Shown piece after piece: positions 16,301-24,399 of a stretch of DNA of 64,000 bases (position 1 is its first letter; every line of letters starts with the position of its first letter). The position numbers and the translations under genes were made by a program. A model generated the notes under the pieces. It was not told the DNA's origin. It did no database searches and was given only the letters and a program-made list of their open reading frames with translations. This DNA is from Caballeronia sordidicola (lineage in GTDB: Bacteria > Pseudomonadota > Gammaproteobacteria > Burkholderiales > Burkholderiaceae), in the NCBI RefSeq assembly GCF_002220365.1, contig NZ_MTHB01000275.1, positions 83,792 through 147,791 of the forward strand. The letters run 5' to 3'.

Positions 16301-17599
16301 TCATTCTTCAACCAACGCGCCCAGATCCACCGTCCGCTCATTGCGCGCATGGCGCCGCATGGCAAGCCACATCATCACGCAGATAAAGACGCCGAACACC
16401 ACAATAATCCATTCCACGGGCAGGTTGGTCGTCAGCAGAAGCGCGTACGCGCCGAGCATCGACAAAACGGCGAGGTTCTGGTTGAAATTCTGAACCGCGA
16501 TGGATGCCCCGGCGGACAGCAGCGTCGCACCGCGATGCTGCAGGATGGCATTCATCGGCACGATGAAAAAGCCCGACAGCGCACCCAGCAGAATCATCAG
16601 CGGATACGCGCCCAAAATATAAAGTGGAACAAACAGCGGGCCGATATGCACGCCTGAACCCGACGGAAACAGGTCCTTGTTGTAGAACGCCATGCCGACA
16701 GCCACAGCACCCGTCACCACGCCGATCGGCAGGACCTTGAGCGAACTGCGCAACGGCACCCACGCGGCGGCGGCACTTGCGCCGATCGCAATACCGAGCC
16801 CCGTCACACCCTGCAGCACCGCTGCTTTTGATAACGACAAACCCAGGTTCGCCGCCGCCCATTTGAGTACCAACAGTTGCAAGGTAACCGCCGCGCCCCA
16901 CAGCAAGGTGGTGACCCACAACGCGATCTGCGCCAGCTTGTCGCTCCATAACACCTTGAATGCATGGATGAAATCGCCGACGAGCTTTGACGGTTCCTTC
17001 AGCCGGTTAGGGTATCGCGCGCCGGTATCCGGAATGCCGATATTGATCACCGCGGCCGCGGCATAGACGATCATGACGGCGAACATGGCGGCGTCTGCGG
17101 CCGAGCGGATCAGCACGAAATGTGCGCCGCCAATGAAGTGCTGCACGTACTGGCTGACCAGCGCACCGCCGATCACCGTGCCGAGAATCGTCGATCCAAC
17201 TGTTGCCGATTCAAGCCACGCGTTGGCCGGGATGAGCTTTTCGGGCGGCAAAAGCTCGGTGAGGATGCCGTATTTCGCTGGGGAATACGCGGCGGCGCCG
17301 AGACCGACCACGCCGTAAGCGATCATGGGGTGCACGCCAAGGATCATCAGCGCGCAGCCACCGGCCTTCAGCGCGTTGGAGACGAACATGACATAGCGTT
17401 TCTGGATGGAATCGGAGAATGCACCCACGAACGGCGCGAGCAGCACATACGATACCGTGAAGAAAATCTGCAACAGCGGCGTGACCCACGACGCGGAATG
17501 CATCACCGAAAGCATCGCTATGGCGGCGATCAGCAGCGCGTTGTCGGCGAGCGACGAAACGAACTGCGCTGCAATGATCGTATAGAAGCCTTTTTTCAT
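16301..17599 (-). CDS. lplT: Lysophospholipid transporter LplT (MFS)
   Basis: Inner-membrane major-facilitator-type carrier of 432 residues that flips lysophospholipids inward for re-acylation. About 12 hydrophobic segments are visible. The N-terminus MKKGFYTIIAAQFVSSLADN and the following LLQIFFTVSYVLLAPFVGAFSD match LplT. The KRYVMFVSNALKAGG loop fits the MFS motif A position, and FFIVPMNAILQHRG is characteristic of this transporter group. I chose the ATG at 17599; the frame is open 46 codons further upstream, but that part encodes no plausible membrane segment. No acyltransferase (aas) gene is adjacent. Confidence 0.9.
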   Translation of the reverse strand: MKKGFYTIIAAQFVSSLADNALLIAAIAMLSVMHSASWVTPLLQIFFTVSYVLLAPFVGAFSDSIQKRYVMFVSNALKAGGCALMILGVHPMIAYGVVGLGAAAYSPAKYGILTELLPPEKLIPANAWLESATVGSTILGTVIGGALVSQYVQHFIGGAHFVLIRSAADAAMFAVMIVYAAAAVINIGIPDTGARYPNRLKEPSKLVGDFIHAFKVLWSDKLAQIALWVTTLLWGAAVTLQLLVLKWAAANLGLSLSKAAVLQGVTGLGIAIGASAAAAWVPLRSSLKVLPIGVVTGAVAVGMAFYNKDLFPSGSGVHIGPLFVPLYILGAYPLMILLGALSGFFIVPMNAILQHRGATLLSAGASIAVQNFNQNLAVLSMLGAYALLLTTNLPVEWIIVVFGVFICVMMWLAMRRHARNERTVDLGALVEE

Positions 17600-17804
17600 T
17601 AGACGGAGAGGAACGGCGGCAGAAAGGGGGAGGAATACCGCGAACGGCGAGCAGGACACTTTAGCGGAGCCGGCGGCGGCGCGCAGAAATGCGCGGGGAG
17701 CGTCAGGCTTTCGGACGCCCGCAGCGCGTTTCGGCAAGCGTACGAAAGCCAGGCCGAAGCCGCTGCGACACCGCGTACGGAATGGGGCTCCGCCTGCTCA
17801 AACA

Positions 17805-17830
17805 AAAAAGGCGGCCGCAGCCGCCTTTTT
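17805..17830. terminator. Terminator after suhB
   Basis: Perfect 11-bp stem (17805-17815 with 17820-17830) with a CGCA loop and A/T runs, 30 bases beyond the minus-strand suhB stop. Confidence 0.85.
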
Positions 17831-17859
17831 CAATCGTTTTTCAACCGCTTTTTCAACCC

Positions 17860-18660
17860 CTAGGCGCTTTGGCGCGTGGTGGTGAAGGGATCGAGGATCT
17901 TGATCATCTGCGCGTAGACCTTCGGATTGCCCGCCACGATCTCGCTCTTGTGCAAGAAATCCGATTCACCGGTGTAGTTACCCACCAGACCGCCCGCTTC
18001 GGTGATCAGCAGGCTGCCCGCCGCCACGTCCCATGCGTTGATGCCTTGCTCGAAGAACGCATCGAGCCGGCCTGCGGCCACATTCGCGAGATCCAGCGCG
18101 GCGGCGCCGGGGCGACGCAAGCCGGCACAGGCTTCGGTCATCTGCGAGAAGAGCTTGCAATATGCGTCAAGCCCCGCGCCGTCGCGGAACGGGAAACCCG
18201 TGCCGACGAGCGCGTCGCCGAGGCGATCCAGTTTTGCCACGCGAATGCGCCGCTCGTTCAGATAAGCGCCGCTGCCGCGCGACGCAGTGAAAAGGTCGTT
18301 GCGAGTGGGGTCGTACACCACCGCTTGCGTGATGATGCCCTTGTGGGCCAGCGCGATGGAGACGCAGTAATACTGGAATCCGTGGATGAAGTTGGTCGTG
18401 CCGTCGAGCGGATCGATGATCCACTGGAACTCCGAGTCTTTGTCCTGCACGCCGGATTCCTCAGCGAGGATGGAGTGCTTCGGATAGGCGGTGGTCAGCG
18501 TTTCGATAATCGCTGCCTCGGAAGCCTTGTCGACTTCCGTCACGAAGTCGTTATGCTGTTTTTTGCTGACCTGGATGCGGTCCAGGTCCAGCGACGCGCG
18601 ATTGATGATCTGTCCGGCGCGGCGAGCGGCCTTGACAGCAATATTGAGCATCGGATGCAT
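17860..18660 (-). CDS. suhB: Inositol-1-monophosphatase family protein SuhB
   Basis: Metal-dependent phosphatase of 266 residues; the E. coli homologue is also a ribosomal RNA antitermination factor. The metal-binding motifs are intact: LAEESG near residue 66, WIIDPLDGTTNFIHG near residue 83 and AWDVAAGSLLITEAGG near residue 211. The ATG at 18660 gives MHPMLNIAVKAARRAG, the standard start; the frame is open another 63 codons upstream but without family similarity. It is divergent from trmJ and ends at a strong terminator. Whether it acts mainly on inositol phosphates or on ribosome maturation cannot be told from sequence. Confidence 0.95.
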   Translation of the reverse strand: MHPMLNIAVKAARRAGQIINRASLDLDRIQVSKKQHNDFVTEVDKASEAAIIETLTTAYPKHSILAEESGVQDKDSEFQWIIDPLDGTTNFIHGFQYYCVSIALAHKGIITQAVVYDPTRNDLFTASRGSGAYLNERRIRVAKLDRLGDALVGTGFPFRDGAGLDAYCKLFSQMTEACAGLRRPGAAALDLANVAAGRLDAFFEQGINAWDVAAGSLLITEAGGLVGNYTGESDFLHKSEIVAGNPKVYAQMIKILDPFTTTRQSA

Positions 18661-18997
18661 GAAAATAGTCCTTTGGCCGGCGGCTGCGCTCCACGCACGC
18701 GCGTGAAGTCTCAACCCCGAACGGAAAACTGCCCCAGCCAGCGGGCAAAAACGACGTGTGTCGACGGCAACGAATTGAAGAAGAGCGGGGCGCGTGCCTT
18801 CTTTGAACTGCAATAGCGCCGGATTACAGCGACTTGCAACAGCGGACACGCGCGAACGGGCTATTTTACCCGAGTCGGCCGCCGGCGCGTGGCGTGCGAG
18901 CAGCTTATGTCGCCGGATAAGTCGTCGGATAGGTCGCCGGATGGGCCGCGCGGCGATACCATGACGTTTCTTTCAACCTTCCGGCAAGTGTTTCCCC
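18661..18997. other. Divergent suhB/trmJ intergenic region
   Basis: About 337 bases without a supportable gene. It must hold promoters for both genes; I could not identify clear hexamers. A short series of GTCGSCGGATA-like words (18910-18945) is present. Confidence 0.4.
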
Positions 18998-19813
18998 TTG
19001 GACCTGAACCCCTCATCACACTCCCCGGATCGCCCAGACGACGCTTTTGCGTCAACCCGCTTCGTGCTGGTCGAGCCGAGCCATCCCGGCAATGTCGGCG
19101 CGGCGGCGCGCGCGCTCAAGACGATGGGATTTTCCCGGCTGGTCGTCGTCGCGCCAAAAATCGCGTTCGTCACGTGCGAGCCGGAAGCGATCGCGATGGC
19201 GAGCGGCGCCGACGACGTGCTCGCGTCGGCGCAAGTTGTCGAAACACTCGCCGATGCCCTGACGGGCGTGCATTGGTCGATCGCGTTGACGGCGCGTTCG
19301 CGGGAATATGGGCCGCCGCAGATGGCGCCGCGCGCCGCTGCAGAGAAAGCCTGCGAGTTCGTGGGGCAGGGGCGCGGCGGAAATTCGGGCGCCATTGCGC
19401 TGGTGTTCGGTAACGAGCGCGTGGGCTTGTCGAATGCCGACGTAGAACGCTGCAGCGCGCTCGCGCACATTCCGGCGAATCCCGCCTATAGCTCGCTGAA
19501 TCTGGCGCAGGCGGTTCAGGTTCTGGCCTACGAGCTGCGGCTCGCGCTACTCGGTCACGCGGACGCAATGCCAGCCATTTTCGCGACGGCGGGCGCTGCA
19601 ACGTCTGCCCCAAGCGCGTCCAGCGACGAGATAGAAGGGATGTACACGCATCTGGAACAGGCGTTAGTCACACTCGATTTCCTCGACCCGGCCAACCCGA
19701 AGAAACTGATGTCGCGGCTGCGACGGCTTTTTTCACGCTCGGGACTGGAGCACGAGGAGGTGAACATTCTGCGGGGTATAGCCAAGCATATTCTTCTGAA
19801 GATCAAGCAATAG
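18998..19813 (+). CDS. trmJ: tRNA (cytidine/uridine-2'-O-)-methyltransferase TrmJ
   Basis: SPOUT-family 2'-O-methyltransferase acting on position 32 of several tRNAs. Motif 1, FVLVEPSHPGNVGAAARALK, begins near residue 22. The knotted SAM-binding end is visible as ALVFGNERVGLSN near residue 136 and IPANPAYSSLNLAQAVQVLAYEL near residues 160-182. A C-terminal helical extension (residues 215-270, LMSRLRRLFSRSGLE) is typical of TrmJ. The start is uncertain: the only codon giving a normal-length N-terminus is TTG at 18998, and no ATG or GTG is available close by. It is divergent from suhB and precedes cysE. Confidence 0.9.
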   Translation: MDLNPSSHSPDRPDDAFASTRFVLVEPSHPGNVGAAARALKTMGFSRLVVVAPKIAFVTCEPEAIAMASGADDVLASAQVVETLADALTGVHWSIALTARSREYGPPQMAPRAAAEKACEFVGQGRGGNSGAIALVFGNERVGLSNADVERCSALAHIPANPAYSSLNLAQAVQVLAYELRLALLGHADAMPAIFATAGAATSAPSASSDEIEGMYTHLEQALVTLDFLDPANPKKLMSRLRRLFSRSGLEHEEVNILRGIAKHILLKIKQ

Positions 19814-20087
19814 GAAGATCTTAAGCGCGTCAAAATCGTAGGGAGGCAGTAGTTTTATGCCACCAGGCAAAGGCGAAGACAAGTCGCGCACCGCCCGCGT
19901 TTCGCCGCTCGCGCATCCGGTCATCAACGCCGACACACCAACCCCTGACCGCTTTGCCAGCGGGGGCATCGCAGCGAACTTTCACGGCTCGCCCTACAAT
20001 CTGCGGAAATTGAACTATCGATTCCCGAATCCGTGCTGAGCCGCGCTTCCGAGAGTCGGCACCCTGGTCACCCACAGAGCTACTGCC

Positions 20088-20876
20088 ATGTTTAATCGAC
20101 TCCGCGAAGACATCGCCGCCATCCGCGAGCGCGATCCGGCCGCCCGCAGCGCCTGGGAAATCGTGACGTGTTATCCGGGCTTTCATGCTGTCGTCCTGCA
20201 CCGGATTGCGCACGCCTGCTGGTGCGAGGGCTGGCGCTGGCTCGCTCGATTTGTCTCACAGTTCGCGCGTTTCATGACGGGCATCGAGATCCATCCCGGC
20301 GCGACGCTTGGACGGCGGGTGTTCATCGATCACGGTATGGGCGTGGTGGTCGGCGAAACAGCGGAAATTGGCGATGACTGCACGATCTATCAAGGCGTAA
20401 CGCTTGGCGGCACGTCGCTCGCGCGGGGCGCGAAGCGGCATCCAACGCTTGAGCGCGGCGTGATTGTCGGGGCGGGCGCGAAAGTGCTCGGCGGGTTCAC
20501 GGTTGGTGCGCAAGCGAAGATTGGTTCGAACGCGGTCGTGGTGAAGTCGGTTCCGGCGGGCGGAACGGCGGTGGGCAATCCGGCGCGCGTGGTCATGCCG
20601 GCAGCCGTCAAACCCGCGCAAAAAGAGTCCGGCGTGCCTGAGCGCGCGGCGTTCTGCGCATACGGCATCACGCCGAACGCCGACGATCCCATGTCGCTTG
20701 CCATCCACGGCCTGATCGATCACGCGTCTACGCAAGCGCATCGCGTGGACGAAATTGTTGCGGCGCTTGAGAAACTAGGCACGCGCATAGATGCGATCAG
20801 CGGCGTCGAGAACGCCGCGTTCATCGATCTGAAGCGTCTTTCCGATGCAATGAAAGGCGAAGTAGCACGGCGCTGA
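20088..20876 (+). CDS. cysE: Serine O-acetyltransferase
   Basis: Acetylates serine to O-acetylserine, the precursor of cysteine. Left-handed beta-helix acyltransferase of 262 residues. The N-terminal helical part (RLREDIAAIRERDPAARSAWEI) is the SATase domain. The hexapeptide repeats include IEIHPGATLGRRVFIDHGMG with the catalytic His-Asp, then VVVGETAEIGDDCTIYQGVTLGG. The C-terminal 80 residues extend beyond the helix (DDPMSLAIHGLIDH...) and differ from the E. coli tail that binds CysK. The gene stands 274 bases after trmJ; that gap shows no credible gene. It converges on lpxH with 55 bases between stops and no obvious terminator. Confidence 0.95.
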   Translation: MFNRLREDIAAIRERDPAARSAWEIVTCYPGFHAVVLHRIAHACWCEGWRWLARFVSQFARFMTGIEIHPGATLGRRVFIDHGMGVVVGETAEIGDDCTIYQGVTLGGTSLARGAKRHPTLERGVIVGAGAKVLGGFTVGAQAKIGSNAVVVKSVPAGGTAVGNPARVVMPAAVKPAQKESGVPERAAFCAYGITPNADDPMSLAIHGLIDHASTQAHRVDEIVAALEKLGTRIDAISGVENAAFIDLKRLSDAMKGEVARR

Positions 20877-20931
20877 AAGCAAGGGCGGGTTTCCATCGGG
20901 CATTGGCACGAAAGAAACCGGCCGTTTGAGT

Positions 20932-21747
20932 TCACTCCAGCGGCAACGCCCGAATACCTTCGGCGTCCACGCGCAGATATCCGCCGCGTGGCTCGCCGTG
21001 ATCCAGTTCCCAATCCGGCATGACCCAGCGAACGCCATCGGTTTCCCGATGATGCGCGGGCAAATGCGTATGGCCGTGGATCATCGTGTGGGTGCCGGTG
21101 CTCGCGAACAACTGCGCCACCGCTTCGCGCGTCACGTCATATTTCGCCTGCGCCGGACGCATCCTTCCGTCTTCGCTGGTCGAGCGCATGCGCTCCGCAA
21201 TCGATAAGCGCAGCTTCAACGGCAAGCTCAAGAAAAGTTGTTGCGCAACCGGGTTACGCGCAAACCGGCGAAAGCGCTGATACGCGGGGTCGGCGGTGCA
21301 GAGCGCGTCGCCATGCGCCACCACGATGCGCGTGCCGAACGCCGTGATAACGAATGGATCGGGCATCGGCAGTGCCCCGGCGGCCCGCATGAAACGCTTG
21401 CCGAGCAGGAAATCGCGGTTGCCGTGCATCACGTACAACGCAATACCGCGGTCGGACAAGGTATGCATCAACGCCGTCATGCGCCTCGCGAACGCGGCGC
21501 GTGGCCCGGGCACCGATTCATCCAGCACATCGTCGCCGACCCAGAATTCGAACAGGTCGCCGAGGATGAACACCGAGTCGGCATCGTTTGCCGTCACTTC
21601 GATGAAATGCTCGAACGCCGCCACCGTGTGCGCAATGGCGTCGCTCAAATGGAGATCGGAAATGAAAAACAGCGGGCGCGCTGTATCTTTCGCGCCCGCT
21701 GTTTCGGCTTTTTCTGTTCCGATCACGCTGTGCATCGAGTCGATCAT
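20932..21747 (-). CDS. lpxH: UDP-2,3-diacylglucosamine diphosphatase
   Basis: Hydrolyses UDP-2,3-diacylglucosamine to lipid X in lipid A synthesis, at the cytoplasmic face of the inner membrane. Calcineurin-like phosphoesterase of 271 residues with the full metal set: FFISDLHLS (near 27), ILGDLFEFWVGDD (near 60), MHGNRDFLLGKRF (near 107), VVAHGDALC (near 140) and IHGHTHLPAHH (near 223). The first 20 or so residues before the domain are extra. The ATG at 21747 overlaps the ppiB stop in an ATGA arrangement, implying translational coupling. Context (ppiB, ppiA) is conserved in related genomes. Confidence 0.95.
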   Translation of the reverse strand: MIDSMHSVIGTEKAETAGAKDTARPLFFISDLHLSDAIAHTVAAFEHFIEVTANDADSVFILGDLFEFWVGDDVLDESVPGPRAAFARRMTALMHTLSDRGIALYVMHGNRDFLLGKRFMRAAGALPMPDPFVITAFGTRIVVAHGDALCTADPAYQRFRRFARNPVAQQLFLSLPLKLRLSIAERMRSTSEDGRMRPAQAKYDVTREAVAQLFASTGTHTMIHGHTHLPAHHRETDGVRWVMPDWELDHGEPRGGYLRVDAEGIRALPLE

Positions 21748-22241
21748 TCCCCGGCGACGACAGCCTTTTCGATCACGACGTCATCCACCGGCACGTCCTG
21801 ATGAAAGCCCTTCGAGCCCGTCTTGACCTTGCGGATCTTGTCGACGATATCGAGGCCTTCCACGACCTTGCCGAACACCGCGTAACCCCAGCCTTGCGGC
21901 GACGGCGACGAGTGGTTCAGGAACTCGTTGTCACCGACGTTGATGAAGAACTGCGCGGTGGCCGAATGCGGGTCGTTGGTACGCGCCATGGCGACGGAAC
22001 CGTGCTCGTTCTTCAGGCCGTTGTTCGCTTCGTTGTCGATAGGTGCGTCCGTCGGCTTTTGCTTCATGCCCGGTTCGAAACCGCCGCCTTGGATCATGAA
22101 GCCGTCGATCACGCGATGGAACACCGTGTTGTCGTAGTGACCTTTCTTTACGTAGTTCAGAAAGTTTTCGACCGACTTGGGAGCCTTCTCAGTGTTCAGC
22201 TCGATCTTGATGATGCCGTGATTCGTATGCAGTTCGACCAT
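21744..22241 (-). CDS. ppiB: Cytosolic cyclophilin-type peptidyl-prolyl isomerase
   Basis: Cyclophilin of 165 residues with no signal peptide, so cytoplasmic. It begins MVELHTNHGIIKIELNTEKA. The active-site block FHRVIDGFMIQGGGFEPG carries the catalytic Arg and Phe. MARTNDPHSATAQFFINVGDN and WGYAVFGKVVEGLDIVD complete the family signatures. Strongly similar to the neighbouring ppiA product, which has the same fold plus a signal peptide, so the two look like an ancient duplication. It ends in a 4-base overlap with lpxH. A short 7-bp hairpin (22315-22333) lies between it and ppiA. Confidence 0.95.
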   Translation of the reverse strand: MVELHTNHGIIKIELNTEKAPKSVENFLNYVKKGHYDNTVFHRVIDGFMIQGGGFEPGMKQKPTDAPIDNEANNGLKNEHGSVAMARTNDPHSATAQFFINVGDNEFLNHSSPSPQGWGYAVFGKVVEGLDIVDKIRKVKTGSKGFHQDVPVDDVVIEKAVVAGE

Positions 22242-22391
22242 GATGAGTTCCTTTCCTTTTCAAGAGTAGATGGAGCAATACGCGATGCGCACGGCGTATG
22301 CCTGCTTCAAGCGTGCTCGCCACGAAGGCGAGCGGCTACGACTTGTTCCCGACCTGGGTTTTGATACTTGCTTCCAGGTTGATGTCCCAGC

Positions 22392-22973
22392 TTACTTCCC
22401 GACGACGCTAGCCGACTGGATCACGACGTTCGTTTGCGGCACATCGCCCATTGGGCCGCGCGTCGTAGTCGGCGTGCCTTCGATCTTCTTCACTACGTCC
22501 ATGCCCGCGACCACCTTGCCGAACACGGCATAACCGTTGCCGTCGCCATTGGGGTAATCGAGGCCGGTGTTGTCGACCGTGTTGATGAAGAACTGCGAGG
22601 TGGCCGAATCCGGATCGCTCGTGCGCGCCATGGCGAGCGTGCCGGTCGCGTTCTTCAGCCCGTTCTTGCTTTCAAGCGGAATGGGCGCGCGGGTGGGTTT
22701 TTCGACGAAGCTGGTGGTGTATCCGCCGCCCTGAATCATGAAGCCCGGAATCACGCGATGAAAAATCGTGCCGTTGTACTGGCCGGACTTTACATAGTCG
22801 AGAAAGTTGGCGACGCTTTTCGGCGCCTTCTCAGGATACAGCTCAACCTTGATGTCGCCTTGCGAGGTCTTGAGCAGTACGGTCGGGTGAGCAGCAGTCT
22901 GCGACGACTGAGCGAAGGCGGGCGCCTGGGCAATGAGTGCAGCGCTGCCGAGCGCCAACAACAAACTTTTCAT
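22392..22973 (-). CDS. ppiA: Periplasmic cyclophilin-type peptidyl-prolyl isomerase
   Basis: Periplasmic prolyl isomerase of 193 residues. MKSLLLALGSAALIAQAPAFA is a Sec signal peptide with an AFA cleavage site. The core carries FHRVIPGFMIQGGG, MARTSDPDSATSQFFIN and GYAVFGKVVAGMDVVKKI. Probably assists folding of exported proteins together with chaperones; the substrate is not indicated. Upstream on the same strand lies the TPR protein gene, 106 bases away, with an inverted repeat (23018-23061) in the gap that may be a regulatory site or attenuator. Confidence 0.94.
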   Translation of the reverse strand: MKSLLLALGSAALIAQAPAFAQSSQTAAHPTVLLKTSQGDIKVELYPEKAPKSVANFLDYVKSGQYNGTIFHRVIPGFMIQGGGYTTSFVEKPTRAPIPLESKNGLKNATGTLAMARTSDPDSATSQFFINTVDNTGLDYPNGDGNGYAVFGKVVAGMDVVKKIEGTPTTTRGPMGDVPQTNVVIQSASVVGK

Positions 22974-23017
22974 GAGTAATCGATCCTCTGGTTGGAGCAG
23001 CTACGGGTGAAGACTTG

Positions 23018-23061
23018 TCGAACGTTCAAACATCCAGGTCCGTGGCCGACTGAACGTTCGA
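23018..23061. repeat. Inverted repeat of a self-palindromic GAACGTTC site
   Basis: Two 11-base arms (23018-23028 and 23051-23061) are perfect reverse complements, 22 bases apart, and each arm contains the 8-base palindrome GAACGTTC. No T run follows on the minus strand, so it looks more like a paired operator than a terminator. Confidence 0.5.
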
Positions 23062-23079
23062 TCCTGCCGGATCATCGAA

Positions 23080-23913
23080 TTATGGATTCGTGGGCGCGAA
23101 GTAAGGCGTGGTCGAAAGCGGCACGCTGGGTCCGGCGAACGGCGAGTAAAGCGGCGACGACATGTCGTTGGACGTAGTGTCCGACGTGGTGCCCGACACC
23201 GGCGCCGTCCAGTCATTAGAGGTTGTACTCGACGAAGACGCGGCCGTTGCCGAGGACGCCGCCACCGGCGCCGAACCGGCGGACACATGCGAGGCACCCG
23301 ACGCGGCCGCTGCAGCCGCGGCTTCCGGACGACGTCGCGGCGGCGGCGACACGATCTTCTGGATGTCGCCCACACGTTGCGCCGTCAACGGACTCTTCGA
23401 TCCGAGCGCTTGCGCCCGCTTGTACGATTCGCTCGCGAGCCGCAAATACAGATCGCCGAGATTTTCGAACGCCAGCGCGTAACTCGGATTTGCCTTCGTC
23501 GCTGTTTCGAGGGCTACGCGTGCTTCGTCGTAGCGGCCCTTCTTGGCGTAGAGCGCGGCAAGATTGTTATAGGGCTCGGGCAGTTCGGGGTAGGCCTGGG
23601 TGAGCTCGGTGAACGCGGCAATGGCTTCGTCGTCCCGGTTCAAGCGCGCGAGTACGGTCGCACGCTTGAACTTCGCCTGCACGTCGCGCGGATTGGTCTT
23701 CAGGCGTGCGTCGAGTTGCGCGAGCGCGCTTGGCCATTGCTTCTGCGCAATAGCCAGGTCAATGGCGGGCGTGTCGTCCGCGGTGGCGGTGGAGACTTGT
23801 GCGAGCACCGGCGCAACTGGCAAAAAAGTCGCGCCAAGTCCGAATGTGACGGTTGCAAGGGCGGTCGCCGCTAGCTTGGCAACGCTTGATGCGCGGCCGC
23901 TTGAAGGTTTCAT
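23080..23913 (-). CDS. Exported TPR-repeat protein
   Basis: Secreted or periplasmic tetratricopeptide protein of 277 residues. MKPSSGRASSVAKLAATALA... with an APVLAQ end is a signal peptide of about 38 residues. At least three TPR units follow (residues 48-165): WPSALAQLDARLKTNPRD, DEAIAAFTELTQAYPELPE and GRYDEARVALETATKANPS. The last 100 residues are Ala/Ser/Thr/Pro-rich and end SPFAGPSVPLSTTPYFAP. The start at 23913 is preferred over an in-frame codon at 23946 because the signal peptide is then N-terminal. The protein probably mediates protein contacts in the envelope; no specific partner can be named. It lies at the head of a minus-strand run with ppiA, ppiB and lpxH and is divergent from cysS. 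Confidence 0.82.
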   Translation of the reverse strand: MKPSSGRASSVAKLAATALATVTFGLGATFLPVAPVLAQVSTATADDTPAIDLAIAQKQWPSALAQLDARLKTNPRDVQAKFKRATVLARLNRDDEAIAAFTELTQAYPELPEPYNNLAALYAKKGRYDEARVALETATKANPSYALAFENLGDLYLRLASESYKRAQALGSKSPLTAQRVGDIQKIVSPPPRRRPEAAAAAAASGASHVSAGSAPVAASSATAASSSSTTSNDWTAPVSGTTSDTTSNDMSSPLYSPFAGPSVPLSTTPYFAPTNP

Positions 23914-24399
23914 AGGCTCTGGTCTGGATGTTATACTCCGACCCATTCTAACAAAACGTCTGCAACGTTCCGCCGAACGTCCAGACAGTCTTTACGCCAC
24001 TCGCGGCCGCCTCCGTTTTGATCGCAGCGTGACCGTCATGTTTCTCTTGATGGCGCGCACGGTTCCCAGCGCTTCAAGTTCGAAGCCGGGCCGGGTCAAA
24101 CATGTTGAACGTGCTAAAACTTGCTGGAACGTGTCATATCGCTGATGTTCGCGTCGACGTCGTTTTCGTTGCTGGTCTCATTGTCGTTCTCGATGTTGCT
24201 GTCGTCTCACGGCTACCTGTAGCATGGGTCGCAGCAGTGCACAAAGCACCGTTGTCACCATTGATATCGGCAGCCGGAAACGATTGCGAACGAACGCTGA
24301 CCTGCAGCACGCCGTCACAACCGCACAAGCCGTCACAACAGCCGTCACAACATTAGCCAGCAGTCGAACACGGATGTCCCGGCCCACGCACCATCGCCT
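23914..24399. other. Divergent TPR/cysS intergenic region
   Basis: About 486 bases with no convincing gene. It carries a dyad with GTCTG/CAGAC ends (about 23957-23985) near the TPR gene and three short direct repeats close to cysS. Confidence 0.4.
24311..24351 (+). repeat. Three direct repeats GCCGTCACAAC upstream of cysS
   Basis: Exact 11-base copies at 24311-24321, 24329-24339 and 24341-24351, 49 bases before the cysS start. They could be slippage products or a binding array. Confidence 0.5.

Noticed and set aside
19857..20039. 60-residue frame between trmJ and cysE
   Set aside because: Composition not protein-like, weak start and no neighbours that suggest a role.
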